NCBI GenBank assembly: GCA_039619475.1
Contig: CM077115.1
Location: 554,488,826 to 554,552,825 of the forward strand
Length of the DNA stretch: 64,000 nucleotides
Direction of reading: 5' to 3'
Source of the DNA: Icerya purchasi
Lineage: Eukaryota; Arthropoda; Insecta; Hemiptera; Monophlebidae
Shown one piece after another: positions 11,505 through 22,021 of this stretch. The position numbers and the translations under genes were made by a program. The notes under the pieces are model-generated. The model made no database searches and had not been told where the DNA came from. It saw only the letters and a list, made by a program, of their open reading frames with translations. How positions within the stretch are numbered: position 1 is the first letter of the stretch; every line of letters starts with the position of its first letter.

Positions 11505-11958
11505 TTCTACATTTTTGGATCGTTTAAAAAAATCCGGTCACGTTTTCGCGTTACGGAAGTTTGTGAAAGCAATGAATAAAACGCCGTACAATATACAAAC
11601 ATCGTTACATAAACCGAAAATAAAAAAATTTTCACGCTTAATTAAAAACCGATGATGATCTTTTATAACTGCTACAGAAAGTTATCTATCATCTAGGCTC
11701 CCAAGTTATGTATCCCCATGGCGAAGTATGAACAGTCAAATTATTAATGACTAGATCATTTTTACGCCGGGGAGAGGGGGGAGTAATAAGACAATTCAGC
11801 TACGTTTTTGTATTAGGGAAATTTGCGAAAGCTGTTAATCGGAATAAAGCGTCGTAAAGTTAAAAATTGCTACACAACCCCTCAATCTTCTAAACAAGTA
11901 CTCTAGAAGATTATCATCTCTAGGTCTAGGTTGTGTCCCCGCAGCGAACTAAATCGTT
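11505..11958. repeat. Diverged tandem duplication, two units of about 210 bp
   Basis: Unit 1 (about 11505-11735) and unit 2 (about 11750-11958) share ordered blocks: acgttttcgcgttacgga versus acgtttttgtattaggga, then gtgaaagc versus gcgaaagc, aataaaacgccgta versus aataaagcgtcgta, and tatccccatggcgaa versus tgtccccgcagcgaa. Both units also share a ctctaggtct-like block. Similarity is moderate, so the duplication is old. No protein is encoded. Confidence 0.5.
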
Positions 11959-12000
11959 TTATATATATATATGTATGTATGTATATATGATATGAGTGGA
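11959..12000. repeat. TA/TATG microsatellite
   Basis: A (TA)n run is followed by gtatgtatgtatatatga. Confidence 0.8.
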
Positions 12001-12029
12001 TATGGATGTATATAGTTTGGCAAGTAGAT

Positions 12030-13150
12030 AATTTCAGACATGATTTTCAAGAGAAGGATGCGCGAAATGAAAATGTTATTAGAAAAAGTTATACCAATCA
12101 CAAATATGGTATTGAAATAAATAAGGATAAAACAAAGATCATGACTGTGGAGAATGTTGGCATTCGATGAAGATGTTTTCGCAGGATCTTAAGTTATATT
12201 ACTCGATTCCGAGCGTCGTGACTACCTATTTGTACATTCTAGCTGTGTACAAATATAGATAGCGCTCGAGGCAATTATATACAACGCGACTGTACACACG
12301 CAAGACTACACTTGCAACTGATATTGTGATTGATATTTATCAACAGACAAATGCAGTCCACTAACTAGCGCGCATATGATGGTATGTATGTTTGCCATTG
12401 CCTGGCACGTGACTACTATTAGCGATTATTTTATTTAATTTTTGTTAACAATTTCTGTCGCCGCCTGAGATCGAACTCAAGACTTTCTTAACGGAAGCCA
12501 AGCGCTCTAATCACGACGACTTTTAGCAGGATACAGAGTAGTAAATAATTTTAAACACTTAGGAACGTTAATTAGCAACGAAGGAGGTTCGGAACAGGAA
12601 ACAAAGCGCCGTATTCAAATAGGCCACTGGGCTACAATGAAATTAACTAAGATATGGAAAGGCGGATCCATTAATAAAAATATTAAAATAAAACTGGTAA
12701 AGATGTTAGTATATATTTTCGGTAGTACTTGCATGGAACAGAATCGTGAACTTTGAATGATCCGACTTAATTGGAGGAGTCTGCATACCGTCCACCGCGA
12801 AACAAATGTATCCGCAGTAGTACATGAGTTGAATCTCACTCAACGATTGACTCTGATATGGTTGTTCTTCGCGTAATGAAATATTTCGGTCATGTTGATC
12901 ACAGCGAGCGGAAATTAGGAATACTGGTAATACAAGCAAGGGCCCAAGGGAGCAGCAGAAGACCGCTCTCCGCAACGCTGGACAGATATAATAAGAAATC
13001 AAAAACCGAATATTAACTTTACACCAGTGTATACAACGAGCAAAGGATCGAGGGGCATGACGTGCAATGATCACTTTGCTACATGATTATGATACCTCAC
13101 GGGAGCGTCTAACGCAGAAGAAGAGCGGACACACACACTTTGACTTTCCA
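12030..13150 (+). pseudogene. LINE RT remnant, split by a SINE
   Basis: Before the insertion the frame reads YGIEINKDKTKIMTVE (about 12105-12155), the conserved G..IN..KT+.M box after the palm. After the SINE it resumes at about 12525 with VNNFKHLGTLISNEGG, RRIQIGHWATMKLTKIWKGG and IKIKLVKMLVYIFGSTCMEQ, which correspond to F.YLG..I, the helix after it, and the LVF.I..YG.E.W thumb motif. Shifted frames near 12870-12900 give VMKYFGHVDHSE, and 13030-13080 gives AKDRGA then RAMITLLHD. The order is correct for the RT-to-C-terminus of an 'endonuclease-reverse transcriptase' element. Stops and frameshifts abolish function. The fingers and palm are missing. Confidence 0.7.
12170..12520 (-). mobile_element. 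tRNA-derived SINE nested in a LINE
   Basis: On the minus strand the element begins with a tRNA-like head at 12520-12457. The 5' gtcgtcg pairs with cggcgac (7 bp with one wobble) as an acceptor stem. An A-box-like gattagagcgcttgg lies at 12512-12498 and a B-box gagttcgatctc at 12478-12467. The body continues to about 12170 and contains caatcacaatatcagttg, gtgtagtcttgcgtgt and aaataggtagtcacgac. A second copy of this body lies at 14502-14705 in the opposite orientation. The SINE splits LINE sequence that would otherwise be nearly continuous, so it inserted later. It would be transcribed by RNA polymerase III if active. Confidence 0.75.
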
Positions 13151-13948
13151 CTTCTAAAGATAGGATTTAATGGGGAATTGCACAAATCCGATAATAGCGT
13201 AAAAGATTTTCCTGCATACACACTCTAGAATCTATGTCGAGGGATTAAATTAATCCAATATACATATATAGGCCATGTTATATTTAGGGAATAATCTAGC
13301 GATAGGTAAAAGAGGATCGCTCCGCTCGCTCGGAAGAAAAGACATGATGAAGGTCGACTACTCGAAAAGGATAAACAAGAGTAAACCTGAGCGAATGAGA
13401 AAAAACTAGGGATGATCAAGGTCCAACAAAAATATGATCGTAGTGGCAGACTCTAACCAGGAAAACCTGCATTAAACCGAGAAATTTTGCTGTGAAGTCG
13501 GGAACAAAAATTAAAACATAGCCGAAAGATATGTTTGATTCGGCAAAAACATTGCAAGTAAAAACAGTACGAACCCTTTTACTATTTTGTATAAAACAAA
13601 TATTAAGTGACAACTACTTTGCTTCTAATTTTTCCACAAAATCACATTTTCTATAATAATAATAACGAATTCATTTTCAGATGTTTACGATTGAGAATAC
13701 GTTTTACAAAATGTTCAAATTTGGAGCTGAGCATAACAAAGAGCACAAGAAATTATTTCCGAAAGTTTGCTGATGGTTCGATACGATTTTTAACAAGTTA
13801 ATAACAAAAAGGTAAATTTTTAACTGTTTCATACATATGGGGGGATCTTTGAACTTAATCGTATTAAAAATAGTTTTGCTTAGAGTACACATTTCGCGAG
13901 CACGATGTGTGTTACACTGCAATTACTCGATAATCGAAAACGGTAAAA
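13151..13948. other. Spacer, nothing firmly recognised
   Basis: A possible GHVIFRE trace near 13270 recalls the LINE GHxxR motif but is too short to call. No other features were found. Confidence 0.3.
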
Positions 13949-14110
13949 CTAAACATCAGAACTTTATTGAACAATATAAAATCTTTATTAAACAGAAATT
14001 ATTTTTAAATTAAAAATTAAAAATAATTTCTGTTTAATAAAGATTTTATATTGTTCAATAAAGCGTTAATACAGAAATGGAAGAAAATAATTTTAACCTA
14101 AACATCAGAA
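13949..14110. repeat. Perfect 47-bp inverted repeat between 13-bp direct repeats
   Basis: Left arm 13962-14008 starts ctttattgaacaatataaaa and ends atttttaa. Right arm 14017-14063 is its exact reverse complement, with an 8-base spacer. The direct repeat ctaaacatcagaa occurs at 13949-13961, directly abutting the left arm, and at 14098-14110. A perfect palindrome in otherwise decayed DNA implies a young foldback or MITE-like insertion, or recent gene conversion between arms. The 13-bp repeat could be a target duplication if the element extends to 14097. Confidence 0.8.
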
Positions 14111-14501
14111 GTTACAAAAGTCACATATTTTAAGCAAACCAGAGCCGAAAAAACAACTGCTCTTCTATAAAAATGAAGCAGTTATTACGAATAATAACTA
14201 TCGTCGCACGCGGATATTTTCGGGATACAATTTCCAGAATCGCAACGGATTTCGAATGGAAAATACAACAAATTGTATTTATCCGCCAGATTTATCTTTA
14301 ACCTATGTAAAAGGATCTGGAAAAGTGCATGCATCCCCCCCCCCGGGGGGGATGGCAAGCAATGTTCCAACAATACAGTGTCTACTGAATTTATAAAACA
14401 TTCGATCGCATCGAAGATGAACTGACAAACTGAACCATTCCGATATGTGTGCAAAGCAACCTCAAGGGGAAGCAATGCGCACATTTTGTTATTTGCATAA
14501 G
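14111..14501. other. Spacer with a poly(C)/poly(G) palindrome
   Basis: Ten C followed by seven G at 14335-14351 lie inside catccccccc...gggggggatg, an inverted repeat in otherwise AT-rich DNA. No gene was recognised. Confidence 0.5.
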
Positions 14502-14705
14502 TCTTACCACGTTATATACCATTATACGAGCGCTAGTTAGCATACAGACAGACACACTTGGGGCTATATCGACAAATCAATCACAATATCAGTTGTTTCA
14601 AGTGTAGTCTTGCGTGTACACATTCGTATTGCATGTGAACACAATCAGAATATACAAATAGGTAGTCACGACCGTCAGTATCGAGCGATACGACTTATAG
14701 GTGAG
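14502..14705 (+). mobile_element. SINE body copy, head missing
   Basis: This copy contains gcgctagttagcatac, caatcacaatatcagttg, gtgtagtcttgcgtgt and acaaataggtagtcacgac in the same order as the minus-strand SINE at 12170-12520. The tRNA-like head is absent, so this is a 5'-truncated or older copy, or a separate element whose 3' part the SINE shares. Confidence 0.65.
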
Positions 14706-16000
14706 ATATATTGATGTCCATCGATTAAATTATTCGCTCCTCTGCTCACCGTTGAAGATGAAACATTCAATATCGCAGATTGTTGCACGAGTAAATACAA
14801 CATTGCTTTAAATAAATACATCGGCGTATACACTATGACGGAGCCATAGCCATGGTAAGAAAAATAGCACCGGATTAAAAATGAAAAATGTTACGCCAAG
14901 ACAGCGGTCACATGCTTGTGCAACCAAAAAAAAAATAAATAAATAAATAAAAAAAAAGGCTGTCATCGTTAAAGAAAGTTCTGCATTAAGCTTACTATGA
15001 ATTACACTAAAAGCCGCATTGTCCACTTCAATCAAGAGATTGTTCAATATATTAAAAATAAAAACAAAACAAAAAACGATTAACCCATAGAAGCAAGCTC
15101 GATGACCTTCTAGAAGTGTCACGTTTTGGCTAACTGAACTTTGAGACGAGTTAAAGGTTCAGCGAAGGAAGCAATCTGTGTCAGCGTATCAGTGACATTT
15201 TTCAATGTTAACGAATAATCGCTTAATTAGCTTATCTCGCTGAAATCTTCTTCGAAAGATTCAACGAGTTTACAGGGGAAAACAAAATAGTTGTACATTT
15301 ACTACCAAACAGGTGTGAAAACTAAAAATTTCTCGACTACAAACCTGTATTGCGTGTTTTCCACATTTAAATGAAATTCTCTTTACGAAAATTGGATTAC
15401 TAATATTCGAAGGAAACCGTTAAAAAATCTTTGCCAGAACACTTTCGATTACTGACGATGACATCAACTGGGTAATTTTTAGTAGCAAAGATAAATTTTG
15501 CAATTAACAACACAGGAAGAATACAACTGCTGATTGGTATTCACAGTTGGTGACTGCCTTAAAAACGTACCCTTTTAAACGCATGTCACATAAAACAGGC
15601 TTTCGATTTAGAAAAATTAATACCCTTGAGTGAACAAAAAGGCTAGCTTAGGTTTCGTTGGGCTAAGATCTACAACTAACACGTTTACAAAAACAAAAAA
15701 AAAAAAAAAAAAAAAGGAAAGAAAAAACCAAATTGAAGAGAAAATTCTGTTTCGGATAGACACCTACAGATAGTAAAGAGAATTTCAAAACTGTTATTAC
15801 TAAAACACTGAAAGAATACGTTAAGTTGTTTAAAAACTTTCACAATAGAAAATTTTGATTTCCATATTACTGAAATTTTATTCTGCCTTTTACAGAATGT
15901 GATACAGCAGTTAATTAACGAGAAAAAACATTAACATTTTTTAACATATCGACAATTATACTTAATCCAGAAATATAATAAAGCAAACTTTAATCAACAC
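14706..16000. other. Spacer with A-rich tracts
   Basis: A-rich tracts are at 14925-14957 and an A-run of about 20 lies at 15696-15715. No domain or RNA was recognised. Confidence 0.35.
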
Positions 16001-16001
16001 A

Positions 16002-17110
16002 AGGTGCAGGGTTAAATTTAGAGGAGAAATCTCGGATCCATTTGAGATTGTTACGGGTGTAAGACAAGGAGATAGCTTATCACCAATCCTTTTTAATTGT
16101 ATTTTGGAAAAAATTATCAGAGAATGGAGAATTCTGATAGATGAAGAGGATAACAACCATAAATTCAGACTTGGTACTAAGAATAAAGGAATACATATCG
16201 ACTGTTTGGCGTTCGCGGATGATTTAACTATCTTTGCTAATGATTTAACGTCAGCAACGAATAAGATCAACCAACTAATAAAAGTCTCGGAATGTGTAGG
16301 CCTTCAAATATCTGTTGAAAAAACCAAGTACATGACAAATATTAAAAACAGCCCAGACTATTTTAATACATCTGCTGGAAAAATAACGCGAGTTAAAAAG
16401 TTCAAATATCTAGGGGAACTTATACAACAAAATGGACTAGAAGAAGAAGCAATGAATAGTAGAATATTTAAATTAGGTCGGGCATATCACTTGATGAAGA
16501 ATGTTTACGATAAAAAAGCAATGAGCATAGGAGCCAAACTAAGACATTATGCTACAGTTGTAAAACCAGAAGGGTTATATGCATCAGAAACGTTAAATCT
16601 AAACAAGAAAATATTAACAAATCAATTATAAATAAGGGAACGGAGAATCCTGAGAAAGATTATAGGAGTTAAATGGAATGACGGACAGTTCAAATGGGTT
16701 TCGAACTATAAACCATATAGCAAAATTGAACCATTGTCCATATCAATAAGGAAAAGAAGATTATTATTTTACGAGCATATTACTAGAATGCAAGAGGACA
16801 GGTTAACCAAGAGAATTTATGAATTCATGAAAACGAAGAAAATTAAAAAAGGGAAAGGAAAAAAAAAAAAAAAGACCTGCATGGTTCAATGAATGTGAAA
16901 AGAGGATATGTGGAATTAATGGATGTTACTGAAACACAAATGTTTAATAAGGGGAATGGTTTCATAAAACAGTTGCGACGTCAATCTTTAAAATAGAACA
17001 AGTTAACCGGAAGAGGTCGCTTTCGATAAGCCATAAAAATGCCTTGATGGAGGGTCTCAAGAAATACTGGAAAGATGTCAAGGAAAGAAGAAGGGGAAAA
17101 GATGTAAAAT
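16002..17110 (+). pseudogene. LINE RT remnant with intact FADD box
   Basis: The sequence starts in the palm with FEIVTGVRQGDSLSPILFN and reads on through LAFADDLTIFA, where TTC GCG GAT GAT at 16212-16223 keeps both catalytic aspartates. VGLQISVEKTKYM and VKKFKYLGELIQQNG follow, and the frame is open from 16104 to the stop at 16629-16631. Shifted frames then give RERRILRKIIGVKWNDGQ (about 16632-16690), SIRKRRLLFYEHITRMQEDR (about 16740-16800) and, near 17060-17105, LKKYWKDVKERRRGK. It lacks fingers and endonuclease. The fragment at 37090-37500 may be the preceding segment of the same family. Confidence 0.75.
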
Positions 17111-18029
17111 GAAAACTTAGTTGTTTAGCGTAGTCCATAGAGGCTGAAATCGAAAAAAAAAAACAACTTAAGTTTCAAATTAGCACTACGACTTTCATAA
17201 AATAAAAACGATTTTACAATGGTTCGGAGACAATAAAAGTTTGGAAACCGTTGCATTAGACAATACGACGTTGCAACATCTCTAAAGGATTCATCGGGAA
17301 CAGAAATCACATGCGGAGATATCGCCATACGGAACTAGATCATGACGAGAGACAATGGAGAAACCAGCAAGAGAAAGACATTGAAAATCGAAAGCAATAC
17401 GGAAATTAATGCTTATATAAAGGAAGTGTGATAGTGATTGCTGCGAAGGGTTCCCGAAAAGACAGGAAAAAGGAGTCCGAATATCTTCGAACAGAGAATA
17501 AACTGACAATTTTGGGAAATTATCAATTTCTCTACACGACTTTTTCAATCGTGTTCAGCTATTTCAGAATGTCTATAATATAAACGATCACGGTTTTCGG
17601 CCTATTAAATACTTAGCCCCAGTCGTACTTCCATAAACACGTTGACCACTATACCTAATGTCGTCAACATATGGTGGTGGGACAGCCTCACGTCAACCTA
17701 ATATAACAGTTGTAATTAGTTCCCTACATTGTTTTTAGTCTCCTTCGTTTTGCTATAGTTCCAGAAAACATAAACTTTCCGGCGATCAGTACGAAGTTCA
17801 AATTTGTTTATTTAATCGGCAATATATTATTTTTTTTATTTGTTAATGTTAATAAAATAAACTAATGAATAAATAGCAAACATTTAAAATGAGTATAAAA
17901 AATAAACCATGCTAAAAATGTTTTCCGGAATATCCCGTGGCTGGAAAAAAGATATCGGAAAAAAAAAAAATGTATCATATATACATACATCATCTACATC
18001 ACCAAGTACAATAATTATAGCGCAGGTAA
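17111..18029. other. Spacer, nothing recognised
   Basis: AT-rich DNA with no supported frame, RNA or repeat. Confidence 0.35.
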
Positions 18030-18840
18030 ATTTGTAAAAGAGAGGTGTTGTTAGACAAAGTGATACCGTATCGCCGAAACTATTCCAAGTTCAGTATTGA
18101 AAAACGTATTTAGAAATTTAAATTACAGAGCAACCGGTATACAGACACGAAAGAGTACATTTAAATCACGTCAGATCAGCGGATGACAAAGTACCGATAA
18201 AATAGTACAAGTGCAGAAAGGCTTCGGGCGATGATAACAACGGAATGTAATATATTAATATATATACGGAATAAGGTTAAAAATAAATCTGCTCAAAATG
18301 GAAGTAATAAACATCGGGAAAAAAAAATGCACTAATGAAACGGGTAGATAATTACGAAAAATCACTACCAAAACCGGAAATAACAAAAAGAATATATCAT
18401 TATCGCGAGTTGCGTTTGAAAAATTTAAAATAAATTAACTTGAAAAGAAAAGTATATACATATAATCGCTGTACACTAACAGTCTTCACATGCGGCTTGG
18501 CATGCCGAATTGTGATGACAGATGCAAAGAGGGTAAGCAAATCTCCAAAGTGGCATAGGAGAAAAAAGGAATACGCGGAGGTCCCGAACAAGCGACCAGC
18601 AGAATAGAATAGAGGTGAGCCGGCCACATAATGCCAAATGGAGACTACAGATAACCAAAGCTTATTCTACAATGACGGTCCACAAACAAGAGACAAAGCA
18701 AGGACGACCCACACGGGGAAGCGGCGATACAAAAAAAGTTGCTAGGAAGAACGGTATAGGAAAGATGCAAAAACAGAAATGAGTGAAAATGGATGGAGGA
18801 AGCCTTCGTCGTCGTCCAAACACTGAAAACGGAATAAATC
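18030..18840 (+). pseudogene. LINE RT remnant with mutated palm (SADD)
   Basis: Near 18045-18090 the reading is RGVVRQSDTVSPKLF, the RGVRQGDxxSPKLF box. HLNHVRSADDKVPIK follows at about 18158-18200, where FADD has become SADD (18176-18187). The C-terminal part in changing frames gives GHIM, NGDYR and a KRQSKDDPHG-like RGRP region at 18610-18710, and WMEEAFVVVQTLKTE near 18792-18835, comparable to the W..EAYVQ.W terminus of RW.DDI-type LINEs. There are many stops. Confidence 0.55.
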
Positions 18841-18995
18841 TAAATCGACTATATTTTTCCGGTTTAGATCTTCATCGAATTCAGTATTCACTCGTTCATT
18901 TTTGCTAATATTCCTTTTTGTTTTTCTTCAGATGAAGACGATTGAAGAATATGCCACATTATTCGTTACTGTGACACTTTTTGTTTTCTTTCCTA

Positions 18996-19056
18996 GCTGA
19001 AAATGCGATATCGCTGAAAATGCGATATCGCTGAAAATGCGATATCGCTGAAAATG
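18996..19056. repeat. 17-bp tandem repeat gctgaaaatgcgatatc, about 3.5 units
   Basis: Three perfect units run 18996-19012, 19013-19029 and 19030-19046, followed by gctgaaaatg. Each unit contains the palindrome gcgatatcgc across its junction. The following sequence (ttcattcttaagatatttat) resembles that after agctgaaaatgggatattcc at 24832, so the expansion arose within a dispersed repeat. Confidence 0.85.
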
Positions 19057-19529
19057 TGTTTCGAGCATATTTTAATATTCATTCTTAAGATATTTATTAT
19101 TTACAATTATTCATTATTTTCTTTACCGAATTAACAAACCGTATGTACTACGGATACCTGTCAATTTTAATATTAAAATTTGCCTCGCCGATACATGCAA
19201 AAAAGAAAATATAGATAATTTCTTTATCATCGGCTAAATGGAAATTAAATGAAAAAAAGAAATGTACGACACATTTCCTTCGATATTAATCGCACGAATA
19301 CGGAAAAATGTGTTTAATATTGATAAGGAAAATTCATTTTTCAGTCGTATGCACGCTCAAGTGTGCTTGCATTAAATAGAAAAAAAAAAAAAAAATTCTC
19401 CTCCACTCGTAAAGTAGAGTTTGGAAAATACAAATATAATCGTTATCACTAAAGATAGTAAACGTTTTTCTAATCAACGGCATTATTATAAACCTCTACA
19501 CATACGAGCATGAAGCGGTCGTGAAAAAA

Positions 19530-19530
<1 letters not shown>
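19057..19530. other. Spacer, nothing recognised
   Basis: AT-rich DNA with an A-run at 19380-19395 only. Confidence 0.35.
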
Positions 19531-19569
<39 letters not shown>

Positions 19570-19610
19570 GTAATAATAATAAAAAAAAAACAAAAAAAAA
19601 AAAAAAAAAA
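19531..19610. repeat. (AAT)n microsatellite with poly(A)
   Basis: About a dozen uninterrupted taa units are followed by a second short run, then A-rich sequence ending in an A-run of about 18. Confidence 0.9.
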
Positions 19611-20695
19611 GTACTAAAACATTAGGAAATACAACGGGAGCGAAATATGCTGAAACAGGCAAGGCGAGGTAAGCTAGGCAGAGGCGGTGTTGCAGTAACA
19701 AAGTGGTAGTAAAATAGATTGTTGGAAAATACCTCCGATGATATCTTCATGACCGACACCGAATTGGCGACGCCGTATACTGTAAAATAAAATTCACCGA
19801 GTTATTACCGGAGAGCGCCAATTACAGTACAAAATAAATACAGTAGAGTATCGAAAATGCGAACTAACCGGTGACCACAATCGGGTAGGTCCGAATTTTC
19901 AAACTATCCAACAAACAAAAATCTAAATGAACGGTACCCACAAAAGAACCCGCACTACTTCGAAGATAAATAATCGGAACTCTGGACACGTTTATAATGA
20001 TTCTAAGTACCCCAAGTGGTTCAGCGGTAAGTTTTTTGCCTTCGAAACCGGTAATTTCATTAAGTACTAAAAGACAAGTATAGAAGTGTTGATCAGATGA
20101 CAAATCCGAGAGGCAAATTTTAAAAAATAAAAAAGAAACAATAATTACAATGACCGTGAGAATTTATTTATAATAAAATTAAATAGCCCGAATTAATTCG
20201 CTTTTATCAAGAATTCGTTTTTATTCTTTCGTTTTTTTCCCCTTTTGAAATGAAAAGAGATAAATCGGTCTTTCGAAGAAAGTCCGGATTTTTGACACTC
20301 TACTGTGTAAATGCTTAAATATTAAAATGTACGCCATTTTGTGGCCGTAACGTAAAACGCAAACATATGAACATGAAAATTCCTCAAAGAACCAACATTT
20401 CCAAAAAACAAAACAAAAAAAAAAAAAACCCCCCGATACATCAGTAAATAATCAACCTCTGTTAAAACTAGATGACCGATACAAAATAATAACTTATTCA
20501 AACGACTCTTGTAAGATCCCACTCAAATATGCTGCGCTCCCATTTTAATTCAGAATCTCATCTCGAATAAATAAAACTAAAATACGGTCTTCTGTGTTGA
20601 AATATTTCTATCTAATATATTAAATTTATTTTACGCGTAATTAAATATTGGTTAAGCAGTTTTTAACGAGCATTTTTGTTACTTATGTATAAAAA
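19611..20695. other. Spacer, no gene supported
   Basis: An A-box-like agtggttcagcggtaag occurs at 20015-20031, but no B-box or acceptor stem follows, so no tRNA is called. Confidence 0.35.
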
Positions 20696-20699
20696 TAAA

Positions 20700-21190
20700 C
20701 TTATGCTCCCTCCCTCTTTTTCTAATAATTATTAATTTTTTATCTATTCAATCTAGTTATTCCGCTGCTGATCCATAGTTTGCTTCTCTCACTTTGTGCT
20801 TCTGTTATTCTTCCACTATTTATCTACATTCTTAAGCCGTACTCTTTTACCGTTTTCGTTTTTCATTGGTTACCGCTCTACACTGTCCTTTCCATTCTAA
20901 TAATGCACACTTGTTTGCGACGCCGATCACGTATATTTACTAAGTGTTCATTTTTTTATGTCGAGCGTTCTACTTTGTATTCCAATTTACTGATACTCGA
21001 TGCTCTTATATCCTTATTTCTGCTCCTATATCCTTTCTTCGCCTCCTTCACACGTTACTCCCGCCATTTGTCCTTTCTTATTAACAATATCCGATCGGAT
21101 TAAATTATAACTGGCCCCTTTTTTCTTTTAATCGTTTCTTAGTAAGATTCCTGGTTGATGAACCAAAAAATAATAATAAATAAACAAATA
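20700..21190 (+). pseudogene. Family A LINE, decayed 3' end
   Basis: The frame at 20780-21103 is Ser/Leu/Phe-rich and retains the family A order. RRRSRIFTKCSFFYVERSTL corresponds to the H.xFEC..xxxER..LY segment of the 2.7-kb copy, and is followed by YSNLLILDALISLF. The 3' UTR ends gattcctggttgatgaacc and then an A-rich AAT tail at 21164-21190. The zinc-finger-like cysteines are mostly lost. Confidence 0.5.
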
Positions 21191-21259
21191 TACACATCAT
21201 TTCAATAATATTAACATTAATTTTAGACATTACCGTCAATCGTAACGCTTCCTAAATAC

Positions 21260-21584
21260 ACAAGGATCAGGCCCGTGCCCAGAATTTTGAAAGGGGTGGG
21301 GTTTTGAAAATTTTCTTCGCATATTTATTTTATAAATAACAATACATTTTTCACTAATACTCATGCTATTAATAATTTCCATCATTTTGATTTATATATT
21401 AATAATTTAAATAAACGAATTACTGTATAAACACATTAATAAAAATGACATATGTTATTGATTATACTCGTAACAAAAATTTTTGCATGAAATATTAATG
21501 AAGTACCTAGACTATTTCAGTTCTCATGGGGGGGGGGGGGTTAACCCCTAAAACCCACCCCGTGGACGCGGCCTTGACAAGGAT
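21260..21584. mobile_element. 309-bp hAT-type MITE with 8-bp target duplication
   Basis: Exact 8-bp direct repeats acaaggat lie at 21260-21267 and 21577-21584. Between them is a 309-bp element (21268-21576) whose ends are imperfect inverted repeats. The left end reads caggcccgtgcccag and then ggggtggggtttt. The right end, reverse complemented, reads caaggccgcgtccacgg and then ggggtgggtttt. An 8-bp duplication with CAGGxCC-type termini is characteristic of the hAT superfamily. The interior is AT-rich and noncoding, and it contains a 13-G run next to the right terminus. It would need transposase from elsewhere. Confidence 0.85.
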
Positions 21585-21639
21585 GCAAACATTTACAACG
21601 CTTCTACATTGATAATAGAATTTTCAGAATGTCCACTAG

Positions 21640-21876
21640 CAGTTTTATTTTACCTTATAATATTTAGGAGTTTCAGTGAAAGTTCTCTGTTTTATACTCT
21701 CACATCCTAGAAGTCCCCTATTTCTTACAATGATTTCTTCATCCATTTCCTTTCTGACATTCCCCAGCTTCGATTCTTCGTGCTTTTATCAGTCTAAATT
21801 TGTAATCTAGTCCTCTTCATGTCGATATGTCAAGGCCGCTGGTGAACTAAAAAAAAAAAAGAATAAAATCGATACT
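21640..21876 (+). mobile_element. Family A LINE 3' UTR and poly(A)
   Basis: Pyrimidine-rich sequence ends gtcaaggccgctggtgaac at about 21828 followed by 12 A. The terminus closely matches gtcaaggccgctggtgcgcc at about 60171 and gtcaatgccgctggcgcgcc at 2953. No coding motif is readable. Confidence 0.6.
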
Positions 21877-21889
21877 TCATCACTGATAT

Positions 21890-22021
21890 CAAGACTACTC
21901 TTCTTCTTCCAATACAATTAAGGGCCGCATTGTCTTTTTCTATACGCTAAATCAGTCCTTTTAATCTTTTGTGTTGGGTAAATGTCCTGTGCTGGCGTGC
22001 CCATTTAAAATAAAAAAAAAA
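21890..22021 (+). mobile_element. Family A LINE, second 3' end
   Basis: A short copy ends gggtaaatgtcctgtgctgg and then cgtgcccattt with an A-rich tail at 22007-22021. It directly abuts the next element, so its tail probably served as the insertion site. Confidence 0.55.

Noticed and set aside
13250..13330. GHVIFRE trace of a LINE C-terminus
   Set aside because: A single short motif with adjacent stops; no second motif in order.
20010..20085. Possible tRNA gene (agtggttcagcggtaag A-box-like)
   Set aside because: No B-box and no acceptor-stem pairing within the next 80 bases.
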